Shown: positions 9,810 through 20,389, numbered from the stretch's first letter. The stretch is 64,000 nt of DNA from Chromatiales bacterium (GCA_024679535.1 JAIBDF010000003.1:1-64000); one strand, 5' to 3'. Notes: a model not told the origin generated them from the sequence alone. A program made the numbers and translations.

Positions 9810-10895
9810 TCAGCCCCTTAGTGCGAGATAGTCACGTCCTTTTTCCATTAGTTCGACGAATGCACCTTCGTCGCCGTCCGCGACCGTTTCCCGGATTCGC
9901 CGGGCCGCGCCGCAAAGCGCATCAAGCGGGCCCAGCCCAAACTTATTGAGGTTCTGAATTTCAAAATACAGGCGTGGATTATCCTGCGCCACCGCCTCGG
10001 ATACGAGCAGCTGCGAATCAAATGTCGTCGATGACATCTTCGCCAGTTTCGGCGCCGCTTCCCCGCTCTCAGCTAAGGCCGTGAAGAAGGCAATGTTCAG
10101 CGCATGCGACAACCCGAGAACGTAAGCGATAAGGCGATCGTGATCGTCGAGCCCCATGTCAAGCTGCTCCACCATTGTCGCAGCGAATAACTCCTTCGCA
10201 TCCGCCGTTGCCTGAGAATCCCCTGCGTCGCAGAAAATAAGGTGCCGACCGGATAGCAGGCGCGTGTCCGGGCCATACATCGGGTGCAGCGATGTCACGC
10301 GGCAACCGGCAGCACGCAGTTCCCCGATGCCGTCGATGAGAGGCGATTTCAGCGAGCCAATATCGAAAATCAGACCCTTGGGTTTCAGCACGGCAAGTTG
10401 CGCAAGAATACGGCCCGATACCGCCAGCGGCGCAGCAACGACAATGACATCGAAGTCGACGCCGGCATCGGTCCAGTTGCTGAACTGGTTGGGCCCGTCG
10501 TCGATATTGACGTCGGCGATGGTAGTGGCGAATCCCTGCGATGCAAAGAAGTCCGCGAACCAGCGGCCCATTTTGCCCGCACCACCAATCACAAGCGCCC
10601 GGCGACCGTCGCCCTTACCTTCGGCTATCACTCGATCGCGCTCCTGGCTCTCGAGTGAGGCACGAATCAGCATTTGCAGCAGGTTTTCAACAAGGTCCGG
10701 ATCCACACCTGCATCGAGCGCCTGCGCGCGCCCCATGTCGAGCACGTCCTTCTCGCGCGCATAATCACGAGTGCCGGTGCCCGCCACAAGCTTACTCTTG
10801 CCTATCTCGCCGACGATCTGTTGTCGCTCGGCAATCAGGTCCACCAGCTTTTTATCGACAGTCGACAGTCGGGTTCTTAGTTCATCGAGGTTCAT
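9810..10895 (-). CDS. tyrA: Bifunctional chorismate mutase / prephenate dehydrogenase
   Basis: MNLDELRTRLSTVDKKLVDLIAERQQIVGEIGKSK (AroQ) followed by NAD-binding VIGGAGKMGRWFADFFASQGF. Confidence 0.95.
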   Translation of the reverse strand: MNLDELRTRLSTVDKKLVDLIAERQQIVGEIGKSKLVAGTGTRDYAREKDVLDMGRAQALDAGVDPDLVENLLQMLIRASLESQERDRVIAEGKGDGRRALVIGGAGKMGRWFADFFASQGFATTIADVNIDDGPNQFSNWTDAGVDFDVIVVAAPLAVSGRILAQLAVLKPKGLIFDIGSLKSPLIDGIGELRAAGCRVTSLHPMYGPDTRLLSGRHLIFCDAGDSQATADAKELFAATMVEQLDMGLDDHDRLIAYVLGLSHALNIAFFTALAESGEAAPKLAKMSSTTFDSQLLVSEAVAQDNPRLYFEIQNLNKFGLGPLDALCGAARRIRETVADGDEGAFVELMEKGRDYLALRG

Positions 10896-10985
10896 GCATA
10901 CGTCTTTTACAGCAGACGCGATCACAACGGAAGCCGACCCGAAAAATTCGGGCCGGCCTGCGCTTTGCACCGTTGGATGGCGCTG

Positions 10986-11381
10986 TCAGTGCCGTTTACG
11001 ACGCCCGTCATGACCACCATCGCGGTGCTTATTTTTACGATGATGTTTACGGTAGTGGTTGTCGTGGTCATACCGCCTGTCGTAACGATGGCCATAACGG
11101 CGTTCCCAGCGATAGATATCGAAGAGGTCGCCCCAGGCAAGTCGCCAATTTCGTCGCAGCGAAGAATGCCTGTACCACCTGCGAAACGAGTCATTATGTT
11201 TCAGCCAGCGCGGCATGCGCTCTGAGCGGCGCATGTCGCCACCGCGGTAGTAACCACGATGGTTGTCATAGTATGGCGTCGGCGTGTGCGAGTACCGTAC
11301 CTCCGTGTGCGCCTCGGCCTCGGGCACATGCATGAGCATGAGGCCACCGGCTACTAGCGTTGCTGTCATTAGTTTGTTCAT
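10986..11381 (-). CDS. Secreted His/Arg/Tyr-rich hypothetical protein
   Basis: Signal peptide MNKLMTATLVAGGLMLMHVPEAEA|H followed by a highly basic His/Arg/Tyr-rich tail. Confidence 0.65.
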   Translation of the reverse strand: MNKLMTATLVAGGLMLMHVPEAEAHTEVRYSHTPTPYYDNHRGYYRGGDMRRSERMPRWLKHNDSFRRWYRHSSLRRNWRLAWGDLFDIYRWERRYGHRYDRRYDHDNHYRKHHRKNKHRDGGHDGRRKRH

Positions 11382-11476
11382 AACGTCCTCCGGTTTGTCC
11401 CAGTGCAGCTCCACAGTACGTCCGGGCACATGAACCCGGAGTGAATTCGTGAGACCATGCGGCAGCAGAAAAATGA

Positions 11477-12604
<1,128 letters not shown>

Positions 12605-12607
12605 ACT

Positions 12608-14134
12608 GTGTCAAATGTCGCTGTCGCAACTACGTCGCAGCTTGCGGCCGATGCGGCCCGTGAAGTTGCAGACGTCGGGGGAAACGCCGTTGACTGCGCA
12701 CTGGCCGCGGCCCTCCTGACGATCAATACGGAACCCGGCGTTTGTGCGTTGGGCGGCAGTGCATTTATCACTATCTGGAGCGACGGCGCGGATCCCGTCA
12801 CTGTCGACGGTAACGTTGCGGTGCCCGGCAAAGGTCTCTCCGACAACGAGCGCAAACACGGCGCGGTCGAAATCTCGCTGGCCTATGGCGGCGGCATAAC
12901 GACGCTTGTCGGACCGGGATCAGTATCGGTCCCTGGCACGCTCGCCGCGATGGAAGATGCTTGGCAGAACTACGGCAGTGCGCCTTGGCGCGCTATCTTC
13001 GAGCCAACCATTCGAGCCTGCCACGAGGGCTTCGCGCTGTCCCGGGCCTGCAGGTACTACCTGGGCTACTCAGGCGACATTATTTTTGGCCGCAGTACAG
13101 ATGGCCACAAAGCCCTGCACCGCGATGACGGCTCACTTCTGGATGCCGGAGACACGGTTCACGTGCCGCACCTCGCCGATACGCTCGACGCCATTGCGCG
13201 TGAGGGCGCGCGACTTTTCTATGAGGGCGAGGTTGCACAGGCTCTGGCCGGTCATTGCCGCGATGGCGGCGGCATGCTGACACTTGAGGACCTGAGCACC
13301 TACCGCGCGGTCGAGCGCAAGCCGCTGATGACGAACATCGGCGACTGGCAGCTTGCCAGCAATCCGCCACCGGCTGTCGGCGGATCGGTGCTGGCTGCCC
13401 TGTTGCTGGCCTGTGCCGACCTGCGCACCGACCGCTGGGACTCGCGGTCGTTGTCGCGCCTCATTGATTCGCAGCGCGCCTGCCTCGATTTCCGGCAACG
13501 AAACCTCGATCTGGCGGAGGACGTCGGCGCGGAGGCGGCGCGCCTGGTCGAAGCCGCACGCACCGGACGACTCTTGTCACGCTGGACATCTGCTTCCACA
13601 GTGCACACCTCCGTTGTAGACGACAGCGGCAATGGCTGCGCAATAACAGCATCCTCGGGCTATGGCTCCGGCGAGATGCCGGATGGTACAGGTCTGTGGC
13701 TCAACAACTGCCTGGGTGAAATCGAACTCAACAGGCGCGGTCTCGACGCCGGACCGCCGGGTGCACGCCTGCCCTCCAATATGACGCCTGCGGTGGCACG
13801 CCGGGATGGCGCAGTAATGGCGGTCGGTTCACCGGGCGCTGACCGCATTACTACCGCCATGCAGCAGTTCCTGATTAACTACATGCAGCTCGGTATGCCC
13901 CTCGCCGATGCCATCGCGCACCCACGCGTGCACGTCGACACCAGTGGCGATGAAGTGCAGCTCAAGGCGGAACCCGGTCTTGACCTGCCCGAGGTAGACC
14001 TCCCCGTCACCGTGTTCCCGGAACTGGTCATGTACTTCGGCGGTGTTGGCGCTGCGCAATTCGATGACGATGACGGCTTCGCCGTCGCAGCGGATCCACG
14101 TCGCGAAGGTGGCGTCTTTAACCCGGACGCATGA
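12608..14134 (+). CDS. Gamma-glutamyltransferase-like Ntn-hydrolase without evident signal peptide
   Basis: GGNAVDCALAAALLTINTEPGVCALGG, putative nucleophile region STVHTSVVDDSGNGCAIT, NNCLGEIELN. GTG start 3 nt after the frmA stop. Confidence 0.88.
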   Translation: MSNVAVATTSQLAADAAREVADVGGNAVDCALAAALLTINTEPGVCALGGSAFITIWSDGADPVTVDGNVAVPGKGLSDNERKHGAVEISLAYGGGITTLVGPGSVSVPGTLAAMEDAWQNYGSAPWRAIFEPTIRACHEGFALSRACRYYLGYSGDIIFGRSTDGHKALHRDDGSLLDAGDTVHVPHLADTLDAIAREGARLFYEGEVAQALAGHCRDGGGMLTLEDLSTYRAVERKPLMTNIGDWQLASNPPPAVGGSVLAALLLACADLRTDRWDSRSLSRLIDSQRACLDFRQRNLDLAEDVGAEAARLVEAARTGRLLSRWTSASTVHTSVVDDSGNGCAITASSGYGSGEMPDGTGLWLNNCLGEIELNRRGLDAGPPGARLPSNMTPAVARRDGAVMAVGSPGADRITTAMQQFLINYMQLGMPLADAIAHPRVHVDTSGDEVQLKAEPGLDLPEVDLPVTVFPELVMYFGGVGAAQFDDDDGFAVAADPRREGGVFNPDA

Positions 14135-15867
14135 TGATCCAGCGACTTGCCAGTCTCTCAATTCTGTCGCTGTGCCTGCTATGCGTCACGAGCCAGGGCG
14201 ACGAGACTATTACACGCGGCAACAACCTGTCCGTGGATGTTGCCGCGGACGGCCGGCTCATCATCGATCTTGCAGGCGACATTTGGGCGATTCCCGCGGC
14301 CGGCGGTGATGCCACCAGAATAACCGACGGTCTCGGTTCGGCACGGCGGCCCCGCTGGTCCCCTGATGGCTTGCGGGTTGTATACACGGTGAATGCCATG
14401 CAAGAACAGGGTCTATGGGTGCATGACACATCTAACCAGGAAACCCTGTCCATCAGTGAAAATTCTCACTTCGATCTGGATCCGACCTGGCATCCCGACG
14501 GTCAGCGCGTGACCTATGCATCCGATCGCACCGGCAAGGGATTCGACCTGTGGGAGGTTGATCTGCCGACCGGACTCCACTGGCGTCTGAGCAGCCGACC
14601 CGGCGACGAGATGGAGCCCGCCTGGTCTGCCGACGGCAAGCACCTTGTCTACATTCACAAAACCCAGGATCAATGGTCTCTGGTGCTGCGACGCCTTGGC
14701 AAACGCGAGGACGTTCTTGTCTCCGGGACAGACCGACTTGCCGCGCCAACCTGGCGACCGGACGGAAGCCTGATCACTTTCTGGCGGGACGGCGATGACG
14801 GAACGACCCTCGATATGGTGATCCTGTCGCAACCCAGGCTGGTGCGACGCTACATGGACGGCGAAGACTACGTAACGAGTCCGGTGAGTTGGCTCGACAA
14901 ACACCGCATGTTCTATTCCGCGGGCGGCGTTATTCGCCAGCGGCTGTTTAACGCATGGTCGTCGCGCACCGTGCCGTTCCGGGCGACGATTGACGCCGCA
15001 CCGGCAGCGGTTGCTAAAAGGCAGCGGCGCACGCTGCCACGTGGCGGTGAACCGCAGGGCATCCTCGTCATACATGCCGCGAAGCTGTTCGACGGGATTG
15101 GCGGCGGCTATCAGCAAGACCGGGACATTGTCATCGAGGGCGGGCGTATAAAGTCGGTTGAAGCCCATGCGGACCGCCCGGGCCTGATCGTTATCGACAT
15201 GGGTGACCTGACCGTGCTGCCAGGGTATGTCGACGCGCAGGCACTACTGCCGCTTACAGCAGACGAAACCACCGGCCCGCTCCTCCTGGCCGCCGGCGTC
15301 ACTACGATTGTCGCGGACCATCCGGAAGCCGAGCATCTGAATACCGTCTGGTCCGGAAAGGAATTCCCCGGCCCGCGTATCCTGCCCGCCGCCGACTGGT
15401 CAGTCAGCGGCTACTCGGGTCTGGCTGACAGTATGACGCCCGGACTCGAGTCGCTGCTGCAGTCCCGACCTGCTCGACTCATCGGCTTCAGCGACATGAT
15501 CGCGCGGCGATTTAGCGAACCACCGTCGTTCGACGCAGGAAAGACCACGGTCGTACTCGGAAGCCGCCCAAATGGCATGCCGGCGGGAATCGCGCTTCAT
15601 GCCGAGTTACGCGCGCTGGTCGCGGCGCAACTCAAACCCGAACAGGCTCTGCGTGCAGCGGGCGTCAATGCCGCGGCGGAACTGGGTGTGGATCCGACGC
15701 TGGGCCGCCTCGCAACAGGAGCCGTCGCCGACCTGGTCTTTGTGGATGGTGATCCACTAACCGACATCAATGCGGCGCTGAATGTTGTGGCCGTCGTGCG
15801 CAATGGACGGTTTTTTAGCGTCGCTGGCCTGATCGACCGCGCGGCAGCCCGTGAAACCGTCGAATAA
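14131..15867 (+). CDS. TolB-like beta-propeller / amidohydrolase-like protein with degenerate metal site
   Basis: Signal peptide; WSPDG/WHPDG/WSADG/WRPDG propeller repeats; C-terminal VLPGYVDAQALLP and GIALHAELRALVAAQLKPEQALRAA...LGRLATGAVADLVFVDGDPL. Confidence 0.85.
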   Translation: MMIQRLASLSILSLCLLCVTSQGDETITRGNNLSVDVAADGRLIIDLAGDIWAIPAAGGDATRITDGLGSARRPRWSPDGLRVVYTVNAMQEQGLWVHDTSNQETLSISENSHFDLDPTWHPDGQRVTYASDRTGKGFDLWEVDLPTGLHWRLSSRPGDEMEPAWSADGKHLVYIHKTQDQWSLVLRRLGKREDVLVSGTDRLAAPTWRPDGSLITFWRDGDDGTTLDMVILSQPRLVRRYMDGEDYVTSPVSWLDKHRMFYSAGGVIRQRLFNAWSSRTVPFRATIDAAPAAVAKRQRRTLPRGGEPQGILVIHAAKLFDGIGGGYQQDRDIVIEGGRIKSVEAHADRPGLIVIDMGDLTVLPGYVDAQALLPLTADETTGPLLLAAGVTTIVADHPEAEHLNTVWSGKEFPGPRILPAADWSVSGYSGLADSMTPGLESLLQSRPARLIGFSDMIARRFSEPPSFDAGKTTVVLGSRPNGMPAGIALHAELRALVAAQLKPEQALRAAGVNAAAELGVDPTLGRLATGAVADLVFVDGDPLTDINAALNVVAVVRNGRFFSVAGLIDRAAARETVE

Positions 15868-16066
15868 TTTGACACAACACGCGTTGGCTGGCGATTCAAA
15901 CGGGGTAATTTCAAAATTATCAGCGATTTAAATGGTGTACTTGTTGGAATGACAAATGCCAGACGGTCCGAAACTGACGGATTAATTTACAAGAATGATT
16001 ACTGACGGCCGACCCGTAACGTTGAGCGGTCGCTAATTCATTGAAATTCTGACGTGCTGACACGGG

Positions 16067-16083
16067 TTGGCACAGGTCTTGCT
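16067..16083 (+). promoter_or_regulatory. Predicted sigma54 (-24/-12) promoter
   Basis: TTGGCACaggtcTTGCT; GG and GC spacing matches TGGCAC-N5-TTGC exactly. Confidence 0.6.
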
Positions 16084-16093
16084 TTTATAACTC

Positions 16094-16300
16094 TGCCCAA
16101 GCGAAGTGTAGCTGCGCGCGGGGACATATATCGGTCAGAAACAGGATTTAGACGCCAGAAGAATAACAAAAACAAAAAAAAGAAGGTCAAGATCCAATAA
16201 TAATTAGAAAGCATCTGTCTCCGATTACCTGATTCGCAGTTACCTCTTTTGAAAAAAAGAGAATCCAGCCCCGCCGCTAACGCCGCGGGGCTTTTTCTTT
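16094..16300 (+). ncRNA. Candidate sigma54-dependent Hfq-binding small RNA
   Basis: Predicted start ~12 nt after the -12 element; (AAN)9 at 16159-16185, (AAT)3 at 16196-16204, hairpin 16244-16261, intrinsic terminator 16267-16300; no plausible + strand ORF. Confidence 0.5.
16267..16300 (+). terminator. Rho-independent terminator
   Basis: AGCCCCGC-cgctaacgcc-GCGGGGCT followed by TTTTCTTT; perfect 8-bp stem. Confidence 0.8.
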
Positions 16301-16348
16301 GTGACACCACAAGGTCAGTTACAATGTTTCTTTGATGTGGGGCTCACA

Positions 16349-17887
16349 ATGAATAAGGCGACAGTTGTTTTACTCGCGATCGTCCTGTTCCTGCTTGCAG
16401 CCTGCGGCGTGGAGCAGCAGGATTTTTCGGAGGCGAGTATTGCCGACCTGCATGACCAGCTACAGCGCGGTGATATTACGTCAGAAGAACTGCTTGGATG
16501 GCACATCGAGCGCATCGCTGCGATCGACCGGTCGGGACCCGCGCTGCGGGCTATTATCGAGATCAATCCTGATGCACGCGACATTGCCGCAGCACTGGAC
16601 CGGGAGTGGCAATCGTCGGGGCCGCGCGGTCCGTTGCATGGCATCCCGGTCGTGCTCAAGGCGAACATCGATACAGCTGACCAGATGTACACGAGTGCGG
16701 GGTCGCTGGCCCTCGTGGACCACGTGCCACCGGAGGACGCATTCATCGTGAAGCGCCTGCGTAACGCAGGTGCGGTGATCCTTGGTAAGGCCAATCTTAG
16801 CGAGTGGGCGAACTATCGCTCTTCGCGGTCTTCGAGCGGCTGGAGCAGCGTCGGCGGGCAAACCCGCAATCCTTATGATACGGCGCGTTCGCCCTGTGGC
16901 TCGTCGAGCGGTTCAGGTGTAGCCGTGGCAGCGAATCTCACCGTTGTCGCTGTTGGCACCGAGACAGACGGTTCCGTTGTGTGTCCGTCCGGTATCAATG
17001 GCATCGTGGGCATCAAGCCGACCTTGGGACTCGTGAGCCGCAGCGGCATTATCCCGATCGCGCATAGCCAGGATACGGCGGGTCCTATGGCTCGTTCGGT
17101 GCGCGATGCGGCCATCCTGCTGACCGTGATGACCGGGGTGGATGCAGACGACCCGGCGACCAGCGACGCCGAGATACATCACGACTACTCGGCCAACCTT
17201 ACTGACGACGGCCTGCGCGGCAAGCGCATTGGGGTGCTCCGCTCGTTCTACGGTGCCGGCTCAAACCCAAATGTCGACGCGATCTACGAGGCGAGTATCG
17301 CTGCCCTCAAGGAACAGGGTGCCGAAATTGTGGATGGCATCGAGATTGATACGCACGGCATGTCGGAGGCCGAGAGTGAGGTTCTGCGTTATGAGTTCAA
17401 GGCGGACCTGAAGCGATATTTTGTCGGTTCGTCTGCGCCAATGGAATCGCTTGCCGACGTCATCGCGTTTAATGCAGCCAATGCCGACACCGTGATGCCT
17501 GTATTCGGCCAGGAGCGATTTCTCGCCGCCGAAGAGAAAGGTCCGTTGACCGAACAGGCCTATCTCGACGCCCTGGCAGACAGCAAGCGCATTGCGCGCG
17601 ATGGAATTGACGGGGCATTTGATGAGCATGGACTCGACGCGATTATTGCCATTACCAACGGCCCGGCCTGGATGATCGATCATGCCAATGGAGACGCGTT
17701 TCACATCGGCAGTTCCTCGCTGGCGGCCGTCTCAGGATATCCGAACATCACCGTGCCCGCAGGCTTTGCCTCGGATCTGCCAATCGGCCTGTCATTCATG
17801 GGAAAACCGTGGACTGAGAAACAGCTCATAGAGATCGCCTACGCATTTGAGCAAGCTACGGGAGCAAGACGTCCCCCGGCTCTATAG
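16349..17887 (+). CDS. Amidase signature-family lipoprotein
   Basis: Lipobox LLAACG; PLHGIPVVLKANIDT; GGQTRNPYDTARSPCGSSSGSGVAVAANL; GTETDGSVVCPSGINGIVGIKPT. Confidence 0.93.
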   Translation: MNKATVVLLAIVLFLLAACGVEQQDFSEASIADLHDQLQRGDITSEELLGWHIERIAAIDRSGPALRAIIEINPDARDIAAALDREWQSSGPRGPLHGIPVVLKANIDTADQMYTSAGSLALVDHVPPEDAFIVKRLRNAGAVILGKANLSEWANYRSSRSSSGWSSVGGQTRNPYDTARSPCGSSSGSGVAVAANLTVVAVGTETDGSVVCPSGINGIVGIKPTLGLVSRSGIIPIAHSQDTAGPMARSVRDAAILLTVMTGVDADDPATSDAEIHHDYSANLTDDGLRGKRIGVLRSFYGAGSNPNVDAIYEASIAALKEQGAEIVDGIEIDTHGMSEAESEVLRYEFKADLKRYFVGSSAPMESLADVIAFNAANADTVMPVFGQERFLAAEEKGPLTEQAYLDALADSKRIARDGIDGAFDEHGLDAIIAITNGPAWMIDHANGDAFHIGSSSLAAVSGYPNITVPAGFASDLPIGLSFMGKPWTEKQLIEIAYAFEQATGARRPPAL

Positions 17888-17917
17888 GCCGGGAACCACT
17901 AACCCGCAGGCCGTTCG

Positions 17918-18688
17918 ATGATCAAAGCCGTTCGCATATCGGTATTGCTGTTGACGCTGTTCTTTGTTGCCGTCAGCACATGGCTGACCCAGGCGCGCAG
18001 CACGGACTGGAATAACAGTCTGTGGGTCAAGATCTACCCCATCAACGCTGACGGCAGCGCCGCATCGACCCAGCACATCGAGGACCTCGAACTGCATCAC
18101 TTCGAGGGCATCGAGAACTTCCTCGCGCGTGAAGCGGAACGTTACGGGAGTCGCTTGCAGCAGCCGGTTCGCATCGAACTCGGATTGCAGGTTAATGAGC
18201 AACCACCCGAGCTGCCCACCGAGCCGAAGCTGCTGTCGATCATGGCATGGTCGCTAAAAATGCGCTGGTGGGCCGCCACAGTAACCGACGGCCAGGACGA
18301 CATCGAACCGGACGTACGCATATTCGTGCGTTATCACCGGCCTGATTTCGGCGTCACGCTGGAGAACTCGGTCGGCCTGCAGAAAGGCATGGTCGGCATC
18401 GTCAACGGCTATGCAAGCAGAGGGCATCGCGGTACGAATAACGTCATCATTGCGCATGAATTTCTCCACACGCTGGGAGCCACGGACAAATACAGTCCGC
18501 TGAATGGCCACCCCGTGGGCCCTGACGGCATTGCCGAACCGGACCGACAGCCGCTTTATCCGCAGCGCTTTGCCGAGATCATGGGGGGCCGTATCGCACT
18601 TTCTGAGAATGATTCGGAGATTCCTTCGAGCCTCCGGTACGCAATGATTGGCGCGCTGACGGCCAGTGAAATCAACCTGATCAACTGA
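17918..18688 (+). CDS. Putative zinc metalloprotease-like exported protein
   Basis: N-terminal TM/signal; HEFLHTLGATDKY (HExxHxxGxxD) motif. Confidence 0.65.
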   Translation: MIKAVRISVLLLTLFFVAVSTWLTQARSTDWNNSLWVKIYPINADGSAASTQHIEDLELHHFEGIENFLAREAERYGSRLQQPVRIELGLQVNEQPPELPTEPKLLSIMAWSLKMRWWAATVTDGQDDIEPDVRIFVRYHRPDFGVTLENSVGLQKGMVGIVNGYASRGHRGTNNVIIAHEFLHTLGATDKYSPLNGHPVGPDGIAEPDRQPLYPQRFAEIMGGRIALSENDSEIPSSLRYAMIGALTASEINLIN

Positions 18689-18729
18689 CGCCGCTGTTTC
18701 TGCACGTCGTGCTGAGCTACGCTCTTCCC

Positions 18730-19527
18730 ATGAGCGCCATTGCACCTACTCTTTTCGCCTGCCGGGATATCCGTGTCGATGTATCCGGGCGTACGCTCGT
18801 CGAAGCGCTCGAGTTCGAAGTTGGCCGGGGCGAACTGCTGGCCGTACTGGGTCAGAACGGGTCAGGCAAATCACTGACACTGCACACGCTGGCCGGCTTG
18901 CGCCCTGCCGCCAACGGCCAGGTGCTCCTGAGCGGCGCAGACATGTCGACCACCGGGCGCCAGGATATTGCGCGCCAGCTTGCGCTGTTACCACAGCACG
19001 TCGATGACATCTTTCCGGCCACCGTTCTTGATACCGCAATGATCGGTCGCCATCCGCATATAGGGCGCTTTCAATGGGAGTCCAGCGAAGATGTCGACAT
19101 CGGGCACGCCGCACTGACAGCGGTCGACCTCGGCGAGTTGGCGCGTCGCGATGTGCTGACACTCTCGGGAGGCGAACGACGCAGGCTCGCGATTGCACAG
19201 GTCCTCACCCAGCAACCCGATATTTACCTGCTTGACGAACCCACCAACCATCTGGATCCGCAACACCAGCTCGATGCTCTGCGCCTGTTTCGCGAGCGAG
19301 CCAATGACGGAGCTGCCGTCATTGCCAGTCTGCACGATGTCAATCTCGCCGTTCGCTATGCGGACCGCTGCCTGCTGCTGTACGGGGACGGACGGTGGGA
19401 CATTGGCGCGACCGACGACGTGCTCGACGAGCAACGGCTCACCGAACTCTACGCAACACCGATGGAATCCATAGCCTGGCGCTCCACGCGCCTCTTCGTT
19501 GCAACCGGGTCGGCTCAGGCAACGTAA
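18730..19527 (+). CDS. btuD: ABC transporter ATP-binding protein (BtuD/HmuV-like)
   Basis: GQNGSGKSLTLHTLAGL, LSGGERRRLAIAQVL, YLLDEPTNHLDPQHQ. Confidence 0.88.
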   Translation: MSAIAPTLFACRDIRVDVSGRTLVEALEFEVGRGELLAVLGQNGSGKSLTLHTLAGLRPAANGQVLLSGADMSTTGRQDIARQLALLPQHVDDIFPATVLDTAMIGRHPHIGRFQWESSEDVDIGHAALTAVDLGELARRDVLTLSGGERRRLAIAQVLTQQPDIYLLDEPTNHLDPQHQLDALRLFRERANDGAAVIASLHDVNLAVRYADRCLLLYGDGRWDIGATDDVLDEQRLTELYATPMESIAWRSTRLFVATGSAQAT

Positions 19528-20309
19528 CCGCGCAGCAGTTCAAGATACTTTGCGTGCAGCGAAGGATTGGCCGCCAATACGGAACGTATTTCGAGGTTCG
19601 GTTTCTCACCATTCAGGTTCGTAAACACGCCACCAGCCTCGGTCACAATGATCGACAGCGCTGCAATATCGAGAATATTCACATCCGACTCGATGACGGC
19701 TTCGATCTTGCCCGACGCCAGCAGATGATAATGATAGAAATCGCCATAGCCGCGAATGCGATCGGCGCGCTCAACGACGTTGCCCAGCGATGCCCAGCCT
19801 TCGCTGCCAGCCAGCGACTTCAGATTGCCAACCGACACCGCTGCCCGGTCCGGGTTATCGATCCTGCTCACCTTAAGCAGTGAACCATTAAGCCAGGCGC
19901 CCTGGCCTTTTTCAGCCCACGCTAGCTCGTTCATCATCGTGCCACTGGACACGCCAAGGATTATCTCCCCGTGGTGCATAAGCGCAATCTGGGTGGAAAA
20001 GAACGGGTACTGCCGAACAAATCCCTTGGTGCCATCGATCGGATCAACGAGCCACAGGTACTCGGCGTCTTCCTGCGTTCGGCCCGTTTCTTCACCGTAG
20101 AACCCGTGGTCCGGAAAAGCGTCGAGAATATGCTCACGAATAGCCTGCTCACACTCCACATCGGCCTGCGTTACCGGCGTCCTGTCTGCCTTGGTCGTGA
20201 CTATGAAGTTACCGGCATAGTAAGAACGGCTGATATCCGCCGCCTTCGATGCCGCTGCGAGGGCGACCCTGAGATAGGCTGACGCCGAATTTTCATCGAA
20301 AGTTGTCAC
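19515..20309 (-). CDS. Inositol monophosphatase-family phosphatase (HisN-like)
   Basis: GEETG, WLVDPIDGTKGFVRQYPFFSTQIAL, DVNILDIAALSIIVTEAGG motifs; GTG start inferred. Confidence 0.88.
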   Translation of the reverse strand: MTTFDENSASAYLRVALAAASKAADISRSYYAGNFIVTTKADRTPVTQADVECEQAIREHILDAFPDHGFYGEETGRTQEDAEYLWLVDPIDGTKGFVRQYPFFSTQIALMHHGEIILGVSSGTMMNELAWAEKGQGAWLNGSLLKVSRIDNPDRAAVSVGNLKSLAGSEGWASLGNVVERADRIRGYGDFYHYHLLASGKIEAVIESDVNILDIAALSIIVTEAGGVFTNLNGEKPNLEIRSVLAANPSLHAKYLELLRGYVA

Positions 20310-20389
20310 GGGCGAAACTATGGCGGCTACTGCGCACGGACACAAGCACCAATCTTGACAGTGTTGCTGCTGCTACCTATGGTCGCGCC

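Noticed and set aside
16038-16310. 90-aa minus-strand ORF over the candidate sRNA
   Set aside because: Its hydrophobic run (FFFLFLLFF) is simply the complement of the A-rich AAN tract; no RBS or conservation evidence.
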